53,441 nucleotides of DNA from Chthoniobacterales bacterium. Its GTDB lineage: Bacteria > Verrucomicrobiota > Verrucomicrobiia > Chthoniobacterales > UBA6821. Below, piece after piece: positions 7,510 to 15,639 of the stretch; positions within the stretch are counted from its first letter, which is position 1, and each line of letters begins with the position of its first letter. The position numbers and the translations under genes are program-made. The notes below the pieces were generated by a model. It saw nothing but the letters and a program-made list of their open reading frames with translations. It was not told where the DNA came from and searched no databases. The DNA is taken from the NCBI GenBank assembly GCA_019747895.1, contig JAIEQF010000040.1, positions 1-53,441 on the forward strand, in the 5' to 3' direction.

Positions 7510-8438
7510 GGAGAAGAAGGTTGAACGCTGCTGCGCAGCTGTTGAAACGTTGAAGCGTTGAAGGGTTTAAGCGTTGAACTTTTGAAAATCACCAGTGCTC
7601 CCAAGATCAGCGGCAAATAAATAATCGATGTAAAAAAAAGTACGCGTGCATTTTTTCGAGTACGATCTCTCACAAAAAAGAAAGCCGTCAGCGCAAAAAG
7701 AATCCCTAAGATCAATGCCGCTACAAAATAAAATGGCGAGGCCATCCCTAACAGCGTAGGAAGAAGCGAGACAGCAAGCAGGCCCAATGCATAGAGCAGA
7801 GCTTGACGCGACGTCATGAAACCTTGCGGATCATCCACGCTGAGCATGCGAAAACCAGCCGAGGCATAGTCTTCTCGATAAAGCCAAGCAATTGCGAGAA
7901 AATGAGGCATCTGCCAAAACCAGAGAATCAAAAAAAGAACCGCTCCCCCAACCCCAATATCATTTGTTGCCCCTGCCCAACCGATCAACGGAGGCAAGGC
8001 GCCGGGAATAGCTCCCAGCAAGGTATTCAGGGTCGTTCGCCGCTTCATGGGCGTGTAGACCAAGACATAAATGATGATAGTTGCCGCTGCCAAAAGCGCA
8101 GCAAGCACGTTCACGAAAAAAAACAAAAGTGCCGTTCCAACAAAGCAACATAGCAGTCCAAAAAGAAGCGCATCCCGAGGATGCAATCTTTTTGCAGGAA
8201 GAGGACGATCTTCCGTCCGCTTCATTAAGGCGTCGAGAGCCCTTTCCCACCATTGATTCAGCGCTGAGGCACCACAGGCAGAAAGAGCGGTTCCAAACAA
8301 AGTCGCACCCAACAAAAGATAATCAAGCGGCCCATTCCATCCTAATAAAAATCCCACGAGCGTCGTGATAAGCACGAGCAAAGACAAGCGAGCCTTGATG
8401 AGCTCCATGAAGTCGTTCACTGAATTCGCTGTTTTCAA
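7506..8438 (-). CDS. ctaB: protoheme IX farnesyltransferase
   Basis: This is the heme O synthase, an inner-membrane UbiA-family prenyltransferase that adds a farnesyl group to heme B. Typical features are KARLSLLVLITTLVGFLLG, the Asp-rich loop WERALDALMKRTEDRPLP, YTPMKRRTTLNTLLGAIPGA, and the second loop REDYASAGFRMLSV. About nine helices are expected. The longest frame starts at TTG (8438); an ATG at 8408 (MELIKARLS) is an alternative. The last ~24 residues (TLKPFNASTFQQLRSSVQPS) are encoded by a GTTGAA-type repeat array and are not part of the family. It lies 2 bp behind ctaA and supplies that enzyme's substrate. Confidence 0.93.
   Translation of the reverse strand: MKTANSVNDFMELIKARLSLLVLITTLVGFLLGWNGPLDYLLLGATLFGTALSACGASALNQWWERALDALMKRTEDRPLPAKRLHPRDALLFGLLCCFVGTALLFFFVNVLAALLAAATIIIYVLVYTPMKRRTTLNTLLGAIPGALPPLIGWAGATNDIGVGGAVLFLILWFWQMPHFLAIAWLYREDYASAGFRMLSVDDPQGFMTSRQALLYALGLLAVSLLPTLLGMASPFYFVAALILGILFALTAFFFVRDRTRKNARVLFFTSIIYLPLILGALVIFKSSTLKPFNASTFQQLRSSVQPSSP
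7509..7580. repeat. GTTGAA-type tandem array inside the ctaB 3' end
   Basis: Units GTTGAACGCTGCTGCGCAGC, GTTGAAACGTTGAAGCGTTG and TTTAAGCGTTGAAC follow one another, with the small palindrome GCTGCGCAGC near the start. The array is translated as the non-conserved C-terminus of CtaB. Confidence 0.6.
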
Positions 8439-8440
8439 AA

Positions 8441-9610
8441 TCAGCTTACGGTTGGGAGTGAGATAGGCTCGTCACCTTGTTCTTCATATTTTCCATCACT
8501 TTCATCGCTTCCATCCTCGTGAATTATTTGTTCTTCCATTTTATTCGCCACAAAAAGCCGGAAAGTTAGAAGCATAGCGCCTCCTAATAAGAGTGCTCCG
8601 AGTGCCATATGAGCGGTCGCCATGTCAGCCGCCTTGTTGGACCAGATCGTCCAAGCTCCCAGCGCAGCTTGCAGCACTAGCAAAATTCCCCAAATAAATG
8701 ACCAACGATGAACCCAATGTTTTTCAGGCAAAAGCTCTCGAGCTCGAATCATGAGCAAGAGTACGACTCCCATGAGCAGCAAAGCCCCACCGCGGTGAAT
8801 CAGCTGTAGCTCAATTTGTGTTGCTGTTGTCGGCATCATCGCTTGAGCCAAACGCGTCGCATTGATAGCTGCCAAGGCTTTTTCTGAAAGATCAGGAAGA
8901 ACCCTTCCGTAAGCCGTTGGGAAATCAGGAATCGCCAATCCCAAATGAGCATGACGCATCGTCGCTGCAATGATGAGTTGAAAATAAGTCAGCACTACGC
9001 CTGCGAGCCCGAGCCAGCGCAGCTTAGCAGCAGGAGCTTCTCCCGACCATGTTCCTGTGATAAAAGCACGACTCGTAGCCGCAGAAAAAATCAGCAAGAG
9101 AGCAAAAAAAGTTTGCGCTACAATCGCATGAAAAATTCCAAGTTCATCTTTGTAAAGCGTGACGCGAAGTCCGCCTAGCACTCCTTGCAAGATGACACCA
9201 ATCAGGAGTGCGAGCGCCAAGCGTCGCACCCAGCGCCGCTTTTCTAAAAAAAAAGTCATCACACTCAAGATCACTGTAAGGAGCCCAATCCCAGAGGCTA
9301 GCAGCCGATGCGTATGTTCATAAAAAACTCCCCCGACCCATCGCGAGAGCGGAAAAAGAAACATGTTGTAGCCATAAGTCGTCGGCCAATCGGGAACCGA
9401 CATTCCAACGCCTTTGGAGGTCACTAGCCCGCCGCTACACAGAAGCACGAACGTCAGCACCGTCGTCAGCACCGCGAGAGCATGCAAAATGAGCAAAGAG
9501 GCTGTAGGCTGTAGACTGTAGGCTGAGCTATCGCGCTGCGATGGCAGTTGACAGTTGGCAGTTGGCAGTTGTCGGTTATGTTGAGCTCGTTGATCCATTA
9601 GAAAAGGCAA
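8441..9610 (-). CDS. ctaA: heme A synthase, COX15/CtaA type
   Basis: This membrane enzyme oxidises heme O to heme A for the oxidase. It shows the family's two-fold arrangement: GGLVTSKGVGMSVPDWPTTY with FYEHTHRLLAS in the first half, AHLGLAIPDFPTAYG with LIHRGGALL in the second, and further His in GIFHAIVAQ and MATAHMALG. About eight helices are expected. Residues ~13-30 (RQLPTANCQLPSQ and on) and the acidic C-terminus are not conserved. The N-terminal piece is encoded by a CAGTTGGCAGTTG tandem array, so the true start may be further in. The order coxA-ctaA-ctaB is a common oxidase operon order. Confidence 0.92.
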   Translation of the reverse strand: MPFLMDQRAQHNRQLPTANCQLPSQRDSSAYSLQPTASLLILHALAVLTTVLTFVLLCSGGLVTSKGVGMSVPDWPTTYGYNMFLFPLSRWVGGVFYEHTHRLLASGIGLLTVILSVMTFFLEKRRWVRRLALALLIGVILQGVLGGLRVTLYKDELGIFHAIVAQTFFALLLIFSAATSRAFITGTWSGEAPAAKLRWLGLAGVVLTYFQLIIAATMRHAHLGLAIPDFPTAYGRVLPDLSEKALAAINATRLAQAMMPTTATQIELQLIHRGGALLLMGVVLLLMIRARELLPEKHWVHRWSFIWGILLVLQAALGAWTIWSNKAADMATAHMALGALLLGGAMLLTFRLFVANKMEEQIIHEDGSDESDGKYEEQGDEPISLPTVS

Positions 9611-9717
9611 TACTATTTTAGAGCGGCAGAATAAAGAAGGTTTTCCTTTTCATAATACGGGTCACGTTAAACTTTCTGATAACTGTCAACTGTCAACTGC
9701 CGTTGCACAGCAACGGC
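9498..9717. repeat. inverted array pair around the ctaA start
   Basis: The left array (9498-9578) has GGCTGTAGGCTGTAGACTG followed by CAGTTGACAGTTGGCAGTTG. The right array (9678-9717) has AACTGTCAACTGTCAACTG, then the palindrome GCCGTTGCACAGCAACGGC. The two arms are complementary in type and bracket the coxA-ctaA junction. The right array ends at the stop codon of coxA; the left one is translated as part of CtaA. Confidence 0.65.
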
Positions 9718-11501
9718 TAGTGCAGCTCAATCCGCGCTGTATCCGGCGCCTTCACATTTTGAGGAAGATAATCTTCTTCCATTCCAGGAACACTATACTC
9801 GTAAGGACCATTGTAAACAGTAGGAGTAACTGGAAAATTTCCATGGAGTGTTACTGGTGACGGGAGCGTCCACTCGAGCGTTGTAGAACGCCAAGGATTA
9901 TTGGGAGCCTTTGGACCGTAGCGAAGACTGTAAACAAGATTAACGAAAAAGACGAGCGTCGAAAGCCCTAAACCAAAAGCTCCAATCGTGGAAATCACAT
10001 TGAGTGGTTGCAACTGACGTAAGTGTTCATAAATTGTCGGATCAGAAATACGACGCATCATACCTCCGAGCCCCAAATTATGCATCGGGAAAAAGGTGAT
10101 GTTAAAAAACACTAATGTTAGGAAAAAGTGAACCATGCCTAGTGTTGGATTCATCATCCGACCAAACATTTTTGGAAACCAAAAATAAATGGCAGCAAAA
10201 ATAGAAAAGATACTTCCTCCAAAAAGAACGTAGTGGAAGTGAGCAACAATAAAATAGGTGTGGTGCACAAAAAGATCGACCGGTGTTGATGCCATGAAAA
10301 TACCACTGAGGCCTCCGATCACAAACATCATCACAAACGCCAATGCAAAGCACATTGGAACAGTATACTCAATCGAACCTTTCCAGATTGTGCCAAGCCA
10401 GTTGAATGTCTTAATCGCAGAAGGAACAGCGATCACCATTGTTGAAACACCAAAAGCTGCACTCAATGTCAGATTCATACCGCTGACAAACATATGATGT
10501 CCCCAGACAATAAATCCAAGAAAGCCGATTGCCCCCATCGCATAGACCATTGCTTTATAACCAAAGATTGGCTTCCGAGCAAAGACAGGCATAATCTCTG
10601 AAACAAGCCCCATGGCTGGCAAGATCATGATGTAAACTTCAGGATGTCCAAAAAACCAAAAGAGATGCTGCCAGAGCAAAGGCTGCCCATTGCCAGCAGG
10701 TCTGAAAAAGCTTGTTCCAAAATTGAGATCAAACGCGAGCATCGCTGCTCCTGCTGAAAGCACAGGAACCGCAAAAATGAGAAGGATCGAAGTAATGAAG
10801 AGCGACCAAACAGTCAAGGGTAAACGGAACATCGTCATTCCTGGCGCCCTCATTGTAATAACAGTCGTGATATAATTTGTAGCTCCAGCAATAGAAGCGA
10901 GTCCATTGACAAAAATACCAGCACCCCAAAGCGTCTGCCCAAGTTGAGTTTGATTAAAAGCTGCTACCGAACTCAAAGGTGCATAGGCCGTCCATCCCGT
11001 TCCCGGTGCTCCACCTGGAGCAAAAAAAGCACCAAGCATGATGATTCCAGAAAGAAGATAGAGCCAGTAGCTCAATTCATTCAAGAGAGGAAAGGCCATG
11101 TCGCCAGCTCCAATTTTTAAAGGAATAAGATAATTACCAAATGCTCCAATAATGATAGGCATCACAAAAAAGAAAACCATGATCGTGGCATGCATGGTCA
11201 CGAGCATATTAAAACCCCCAGGAATAATCGCTCCTTCATCAGTCACAAGGGTTGAAGGAAAAAATTTTCCAATCAAAGGAATCGCATGGTTAGGAAATCC
11301 CAATTGAAAACGAATAGCCAATGCTAATGCTCCACCAATCAAAAGAAAAAAGAAAGATGTCCAGAAATACTGGAGCCCAATCATCTTGTGATCGTAGGTC
11401 CAGAGATATTTCATGATGCCACGAGAAGCGTGTTCATCATGATGATGAGCAGCCTTAGCATGCACTGTTTCAGAGGAAGTGGAGGTCATTACAGCGTTCA
11501 T
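9717..11501 (-). CDS. coxA: cytochrome c oxidase subunit I, A1 type
   Basis: This is the catalytic subunit of the proton-pumping oxidase, with low-spin heme and the heme a3/CuB centre. Twelve helices fit the length of 594. Visible motifs are TMHATIMVFFFVMP, NYLIPLKIGAGDMAFP of the D-channel region, WFFGHPEVYIMILPAMG near residue 285 (the Glu of A1-type enzymes and the CuB His with its Tyr), WGHHMF with two CuB ligands, the K-channel helix MVIAVPSAIKTFNWL, and HHTYFIVAHFHYVL with the heme ligands. All ligands expected for an active enzyme are present, in contrast to the CcoN-like protein encoded upstream. It lies downstream of coxB. Confidence 0.97.
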   Translation of the reverse strand: MNAVMTSTSSETVHAKAAHHHDEHASRGIMKYLWTYDHKMIGLQYFWTSFFFLLIGGALALAIRFQLGFPNHAIPLIGKFFPSTLVTDEGAIIPGGFNMLVTMHATIMVFFFVMPIIIGAFGNYLIPLKIGAGDMAFPLLNELSYWLYLLSGIIMLGAFFAPGGAPGTGWTAYAPLSSVAAFNQTQLGQTLWGAGIFVNGLASIAGATNYITTVITMRAPGMTMFRLPLTVWSLFITSILLIFAVPVLSAGAAMLAFDLNFGTSFFRPAGNGQPLLWQHLFWFFGHPEVYIMILPAMGLVSEIMPVFARKPIFGYKAMVYAMGAIGFLGFIVWGHHMFVSGMNLTLSAAFGVSTMVIAVPSAIKTFNWLGTIWKGSIEYTVPMCFALAFVMMFVIGGLSGIFMASTPVDLFVHHTYFIVAHFHYVLFGGSIFSIFAAIYFWFPKMFGRMMNPTLGMVHFFLTLVFFNITFFPMHNLGLGGMMRRISDPTIYEHLRQLQPLNVISTIGAFGLGLSTLVFFVNLVYSLRYGPKAPNNPWRSTTLEWTLPSPVTLHGNFPVTPTVYNGPYEYSVPGMEEDYLPQNVKAPDTARIELH

Positions 11502-11523
11502 AAATATTCAGATCAAATTTTTC

Positions 11524-12378
11524 TTAGTTTTTTGCAGCGAGCTCAATGAAGATATTCGGCTTTGTAACTTTCTCGGCATACCATTTATCATACTCTTCTT
11601 GGCTGACAACCCGAATAGGAGCCTTCATGTTATAGTGGCCTTTACCGCAAAGCTGACTGCAAGCGAGTTGAAAATTCCCTTCACGAAGTGTTTTAAACCA
11701 AACCCATCCGATGGTTCTACCTGGCACCGCATCTTGATAAATACGAAACTCAGGAACATAAAAAGAGTGAATGACATCACGCGAGCGAAGCAAGATGTGA
11801 ACAGGTCTTCCAACAGGGATAACTAATTCCGTTGTAGAAAAATCTTCCTTAGCGCGAGGATCCGTCATGTCGACACCAAATTTATTGATTGGTGTAATAT
11901 CACGCACATCCGACCGAGCTAACGTGCCGCTGACGCCAGGATAACGAAAATCCCATGCAAACTGATAAGCTGTGATTTCAACAGTTAGAGCATCCTGAGG
12001 AGCCGGCTGATGAATTTCATACCACATCCGATTTCCATAAATCGCTAATCCCAAGAAAATCAATGTGGGCAATGTTGTCCAAATAATCTCCAGCGTATTG
12101 TTTCCATGGCTGTAGTGAGCCTTCACACCGGGCTTGCGCCGATACTTAATTAAATAATAAATAAAAACAGTTTGAACGAGAAAGAAAACAGTTGTTGTTA
12201 ACCAAAAAATAAAAGTTAAGAGACGATCTGTTTCAATTCCATTGAGCGTCGCATTACGAGGTGTCCAATAAATATTACCGGAACGAGCCTCAGCCATAAC
12301 GCTAACCGAAAAAAGAAAAAATGTCGCAACAAGAGCGATGCATTTTTGAAGAGGAAAATTTTTAATTGAAAACTTCAT
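11524..12378 (-). CDS. coxB: cytochrome c oxidase subunit II
   Basis: This subunit carries the CuA centre that takes electrons from cytochrome c. It has a signal peptide (to ~AEA at residue 31), two helices (~52-78 and ~97-115) and a periplasmic cupredoxin domain. CuA ligands are visible: His204 in VIHSFYVPEFR, Cys240 and Cys244 in CSQLCGKGHYNM, His248 and Met251. ITAYQFAWDFRYPG is the usual Trp-rich segment. A fused C-terminal heme c domain is absent; separate cytochromes are encoded just upstream. It sits 2 bp behind the CcoP-like cytochrome gene. Confidence 0.96.
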   Translation of the reverse strand: MKFSIKNFPLQKCIALVATFFLFSVSVMAEARSGNIYWTPRNATLNGIETDRLLTFIFWLTTTVFFLVQTVFIYYLIKYRRKPGVKAHYSHGNNTLEIIWTTLPTLIFLGLAIYGNRMWYEIHQPAPQDALTVEITAYQFAWDFRYPGVSGTLARSDVRDITPINKFGVDMTDPRAKEDFSTTELVIPVGRPVHILLRSRDVIHSFYVPEFRIYQDAVPGRTIGWVWFKTLREGNFQLACSQLCGKGHYNMKAPIRVVSQEEYDKWYAEKVTKPNIFIELAAKN

Positions 12379-12380
12379 GA

Positions 12381-13094
12381 CTATTTTTTAGCGGGAGGAG
12401 TTGCAGGGGCAGCGGAACCAGAGCACATTTCTTTAGGAATAGCTTTCATTTCAGCCAGATTCCAAGCCTCAGTACGAGGTTTGGTGTCGGCACGAACTTT
12501 CGTCACAAATTCTGTTGTGATAGGAGGCGCATTATTACCCCATTCCGAACGAACGTACGTTAACACAGCAGCAATTTGTTGATCAGACAATTGACTCCAA
12601 GCAGCCATAGCATTGTTATAGGGGAGGCCTTTCACCGTTATAGGACCTTGCATTCCATACAAGACTTGCTTCACAAGATGATTGTCACCATGCCAGTCTT
12701 GAGAAAGAACCCACTCTGTTCCGACCAGTGGAGGAAATTGTCCAGGAACGCCAAGCCCTGTTGCTTGGTGACAAATCACACAGGTCTGAGTAAAAACTTT
12801 TTTCCCAAGAACTTTCATATCAACCGCAGCTGCTGCGCCACCACTCCCACCGCCACTCCAAGAAACCACCGAGGCATCAAAGACATTGGCCTTAAAACCA
12901 CCACTATTGTAAGCCAAGTACATTCCAGCCCAGAAAAACAGGAACATTGAAAAAGCCATCAACCAAAGCGGCAACGGCCTTAAAAAACCGTTCCTATCAG
13001 CATTGTGGAGCGATGCCGGAGCATGATTGATCTCAACAAGATCGCGTGCAAGCTGCAAGTCGTCGGAAGAATGATGGATATTAGATGGATTCAC
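12381..13094 (-). CDS. membrane-anchored monoheme cytochrome c, CcoP-like
   Basis: An N-terminal segment (LRPLPLWLMAFSMFLFFWAG, residues ~38-57) gives one membrane helix and resembles the CcoP anchor. A Gly/Ala-rich linker (~80-92) follows. The heme c domain has TCVICHQATGLGVPGQFPPL with Cys105, Cys108 and His109, a likely Met ligand in NNAMAAW and the closing helix AAVLTYVRSEWG. CcoP normally has two hemes; this one has a single CxxCH. The start is GTG (13094). Together with the two genes before it, it forms a CcoN-O-P-like trio in front of coxB; it may carry electrons between ActE and CoxB (inference). Confidence 0.85.
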   Translation of the reverse strand: MNPSNIHHSSDDLQLARDLVEINHAPASLHNADRNGFLRPLPLWLMAFSMFLFFWAGMYLAYNSGGFKANVFDASVVSWSGGGSGGAAAAVDMKVLGKKVFTQTCVICHQATGLGVPGQFPPLVGTEWVLSQDWHGDNHLVKQVLYGMQGPITVKGLPYNNAMAAWSQLSDQQIAAVLTYVRSEWGNNAPPITTEFVTKVRADTKPRTEAWNLAEMKAIPKEMCSGSAAPATPPAKK

Positions 13095-13109
13095 AAAAAC
13101 AGAATGTGT

Positions 13110-13733
13110 TTATTTTTCAGGAACAGGAGGAACTTCTGGCAAGGTATAATCTTGTTTCCGAGAGAGCAAGTAAGCGACGAGGTCTTTGGCCTCTTCCGTC
13201 GGAACAACCTCGTAACCTTCTTTGGGAGCATGAGGTCCTGTTAAAGAGACTGCTTCTTCGGAAGGTTGACCTTCAATTTTTTGCATTTTGAAAAGATATC
13301 GATAAGCAGGCATGTTCGATCCTGGAACCACGGTCGTTGATTCATAAAGGTGACGATAATACCAAGCAGGATCTGTAAAACGAACTCCCACATTGCTCAA
13401 ATCAGGACCGATTCGAGATGTTCCAAGAAAAGCAACTTGATCTCTTAGATAATCACGTGCCACCGAGGGGCGCTTACCCCAGTTACGATCAATGTCAGAG
13501 CTCGTCACACTAGGTTGACGAACTTGTTGGCTATGGCAAGTCATGCATCCCTCAGCCGCATAAACCTTAGCTCCGCGAATCGCGCTCCCACTTTGCAGTG
13601 GCGGCAAACTGCCATCGCTCTCAACCTGCGGAGCGAGACGCCCTAATTCCAAATAGGAATAAGCAACGAATCCAAGCCATCCCGCAAAAAAGAGAAGGGC
13701 AATAGTAATGAAGAGTGGTCTCAAACGATTCAT
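13110..13733 (-). CDS. CcoO/FixO-like monoheme cytochrome c
   Basis: The protein resembles the second subunit of cbb3 oxidases. It has an N-terminal helix (residues ~8-28), then GAKVYAAEGCMTCHSQQVRQ with the heme c motif at 63-67, DYLRDQVAFLGTSRIGPDL, and SNMPAYRYLF with the likely axial Met. Both cytochrome features of CcoO are intact. It overlaps the CcoN-like gene by 4 bp, as ccoN-ccoO pairs often do. Its partner has lost its cofactors, so this heme probably serves electron transfer in the alternative complex III/caa3 assembly rather than a cbb3 oxidase. Confidence 0.87.
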   Translation of the reverse strand: MNRLRPLFITIALLFFAGWLGFVAYSYLELGRLAPQVESDGSLPPLQSGSAIRGAKVYAAEGCMTCHSQQVRQPSVTSSDIDRNWGKRPSVARDYLRDQVAFLGTSRIGPDLSNVGVRFTDPAWYYRHLYESTTVVPGSNMPAYRYLFKMQKIEGQPSEEAVSLTGPHAPKEGYEVVPTEEAKDLVAYLLSRKQDYTLPEVPPVPEK

Positions 13734-15208
13734 GAAACGGAAGCAAGTGAATTAAAAGAACAAGCTGATACTTTTTGATCAGGATGAGTAGCATGAAAAA
13801 GCATGTTACCAAAAAGCCTGACAAAAGAAACGTAAGAAAGGAGTAACAATATCCAAGCGATTACATTCAGCCAACGCCATGGTGCTGCAAAAGAGAGGAC
13901 ATTCACCCATGTGATAGCAGCATCATCCAAGGCCAGGCCTTCAAGAAGTCCTCCCAGCGTCATCGAAACGACCATTAGTGAAAGACCAACAACCGCAAGC
14001 CAAAAATGGCATCGAATCGAACAGGAGCACAACCATGAAAAACCAAACAACCGCGGCGCAATGTAATAAATGCCAGCAAAGAATACCATGCTCACAGCTC
14101 CTAAGAGCGTGAGAATTATAATGCCATTGGAGTAATGCGTGAAATGGAGAATCCCATTCCAAGTTGGAATAGCAAAGGCCAAATTCAGCAGCGTCGCCAC
14201 AAGATAAGCAATGATTCCAAAAGCAATAAAGCGAAGAGCCGGACTTTCTTTGAGCGCAGCGACTTGTCCCTGCAGCATCTTGGCATAATTCAAAATTACC
14301 GCTGCGACAGGAATCATCATCAACATTGTTGCCACCACGCTGGCACTGACCATCCAAACAGGAATAGGTCCGCCGAGAAAGAGAGTCATTCCAGACCAGC
14401 CCGCCAAGAGCAAGAGCGAGAAGAATCCAAGCACAGCCAAATAGTAACTGTAAATAGGAGCTCCCGTGATTTTAGGAATTAAATAGTAGATGATCCCAAG
14501 CGCTAACGGAATAAGGAAGAGTCCAAAAATATTCGCGCTATACCAAGCGATGATCGGTCCTTGAGCAGAAGCCTGTATCGAACCCCATGTCAAAAACATA
14601 TTTGCGGTGGCATAGAGCCAAGGAAAAGCACATAGTCCTAACAAAAAGTACCATTGCGTTATATAAATAGAACGTGGCTGACGTGCTGAAAAAAGCAATA
14701 CTATCCAAACACCCATCAGCAAAAAGGCGATAAAGAGAGGGACGGAAGCCCAATTAGGATATTCGAGCCAAGGAATGGAGGTTCCATAACCACAAAGGAC
14801 GCCCAATGATCCGAGAAAAACTCCGGTGTTCCAAAAAAACGTAGCAGCGACTAGCAATTTAGAACAACGCAGAGGTCTTCCGCAAAGTCGGGCTACCATC
14901 CAGAGGCTGATACCAAGGCCGGCTGGGATCGCCCACCCATAAAGCAGTGCATCGAGAGCAACCGGAAGAAGTCTTCCATAAGATAAAAAATTGATGCCAT
15001 CTAAAAAGCAAGGCACCACCAACTTCAAAGAGGTCATCGTGCAAAGAATGGAGCCGAACAAAAGCCAAAAAAGAGCCGTCCTAAAAAAGAGCAAAACTGG
15101 AAAACGAAGCGAGGCATCAATCTCAGCACGAGTCGTCGCATGCAATGGAGCCGGCTCGCTAAAATTAGTGGCTGCTTGAACTTGAGAGAGAGAGGATTCG
15201 TGACTCAT
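13730..15208 (-). CDS. CcoN-like heme-copper oxidase fold lacking all cofactor ligands
   Basis: This 492-residue, about twelve-helix protein aligns along its length with CcoN (cbb3 subunit I), for example in IIYYLIPKITGAPIYSYYL and IYYIAPRLFG. The ligands are gone. Where CcoN has GRLRPLH, this has YGRLLPVA (Ala84). The CuB helix WYGHN reads WYSAN (Ala225). The GPHHL pair is GMTLF (Thr275, Leu276). The GHVH heme ligands read GIII (Ile363, Ile365). It therefore should bind neither heme nor CuB. It is well conserved in fold and sits in operon with a heme-bearing CcoO-like gene, so it looks retained rather than decaying. A structural or quinone-site role is a guess. Confidence 0.8.
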   Translation of the reverse strand: MSHESSLSQVQAATNFSEPAPLHATTRAEIDASLRFPVLLFFRTALFWLLFGSILCTMTSLKLVVPCFLDGINFLSYGRLLPVALDALLYGWAIPAGLGISLWMVARLCGRPLRCSKLLVAATFFWNTGVFLGSLGVLCGYGTSIPWLEYPNWASVPLFIAFLLMGVWIVLLFSARQPRSIYITQWYFLLGLCAFPWLYATANMFLTWGSIQASAQGPIIAWYSANIFGLFLIPLALGIIYYLIPKITGAPIYSYYLAVLGFFSLLLLAGWSGMTLFLGGPIPVWMVSASVVATMLMMIPVAAVILNYAKMLQGQVAALKESPALRFIAFGIIAYLVATLLNLAFAIPTWNGILHFTHYSNGIIILTLLGAVSMVFFAGIYYIAPRLFGFSWLCSCSIRCHFWLAVVGLSLMVVSMTLGGLLEGLALDDAAITWVNVLSFAAPWRWLNVIAWILLLLSYVSFVRLFGNMLFHATHPDQKVSACSFNSLASVS

Positions 15209-15214
15209 GAGTGA

Positions 15215-15634
15215 TTACTTGGCTGACGTGGAGGAAGCACTAGAAATAGGTTCCGGCGCTGGAACCGGCATACCAGCTGGTTTAGGAACAAGGTCAATGG
15301 GTGCAATCGGATAAGTTGCATGGGGCTTCCACTTAGAATCATTGAGAGAAACCATTTCTAATTCCATTGCTCGCGCTATCGGAATAAAAACAATCCCTTT
15401 AGCTTGATCGACCCATCCATAGTTATTCAGACGCTTGTCATTGGCCTCTTGAAGTTCTTTCAAGTTTTTAGTGCGCAAGATGGCTCGCTCAGCATCTTCA
15501 TCGAGAGGCCGAGGATTCCAAAGCACCAAAACAATCACGGCTGCAAGAAAAAGCACAAACATTCCCAAAGCTGTCCAAAGCCGCGACCAAGGAAAGCAAC
15601 AAGATGATGATGGATGAGAAGAAGAGCAGGTCAT
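15215..15634 (-). CDS. small membrane-anchored protein of act-cox clusters
   Basis: This 139-residue protein has a Cys/Ser-rich start, one helix (residues ~20-42, ALGMFVLFLAAVIVLVLW) and a periplasmic part with NNYGWVDQAKGIVFIPIARA followed by MELEMV. That YGWVD...IPI..AME signature is one I associate with a small conserved protein found next to alternative complex III and oxidase genes; I know no assigned function. The C-terminus is Pro/Ala/Ser-rich and probably disordered. It lies between actF (5 bp) and the CcoN-like gene (6 bp) in the same operon. Confidence 0.7.
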   Translation of the reverse strand: MTCSSSHPSSSCCFPWSRLWTALGMFVLFLAAVIVLVLWNPRPLDEDAERAILRTKNLKELQEANDKRLNNYGWVDQAKGIVFIPIARAMELEMVSLNDSKWKPHATYPIAPIDLVPKPAGMPVPAPEPISSASSTSAK

Positions 15635-15639
15635 GAGTT

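Noticed and set aside
13730-15208. Functional cbb3 oxidase subunit I
   Set aside because: The fold is right, but every heme and CuB His position is substituted, so oxygen reduction by this protein is not credible.
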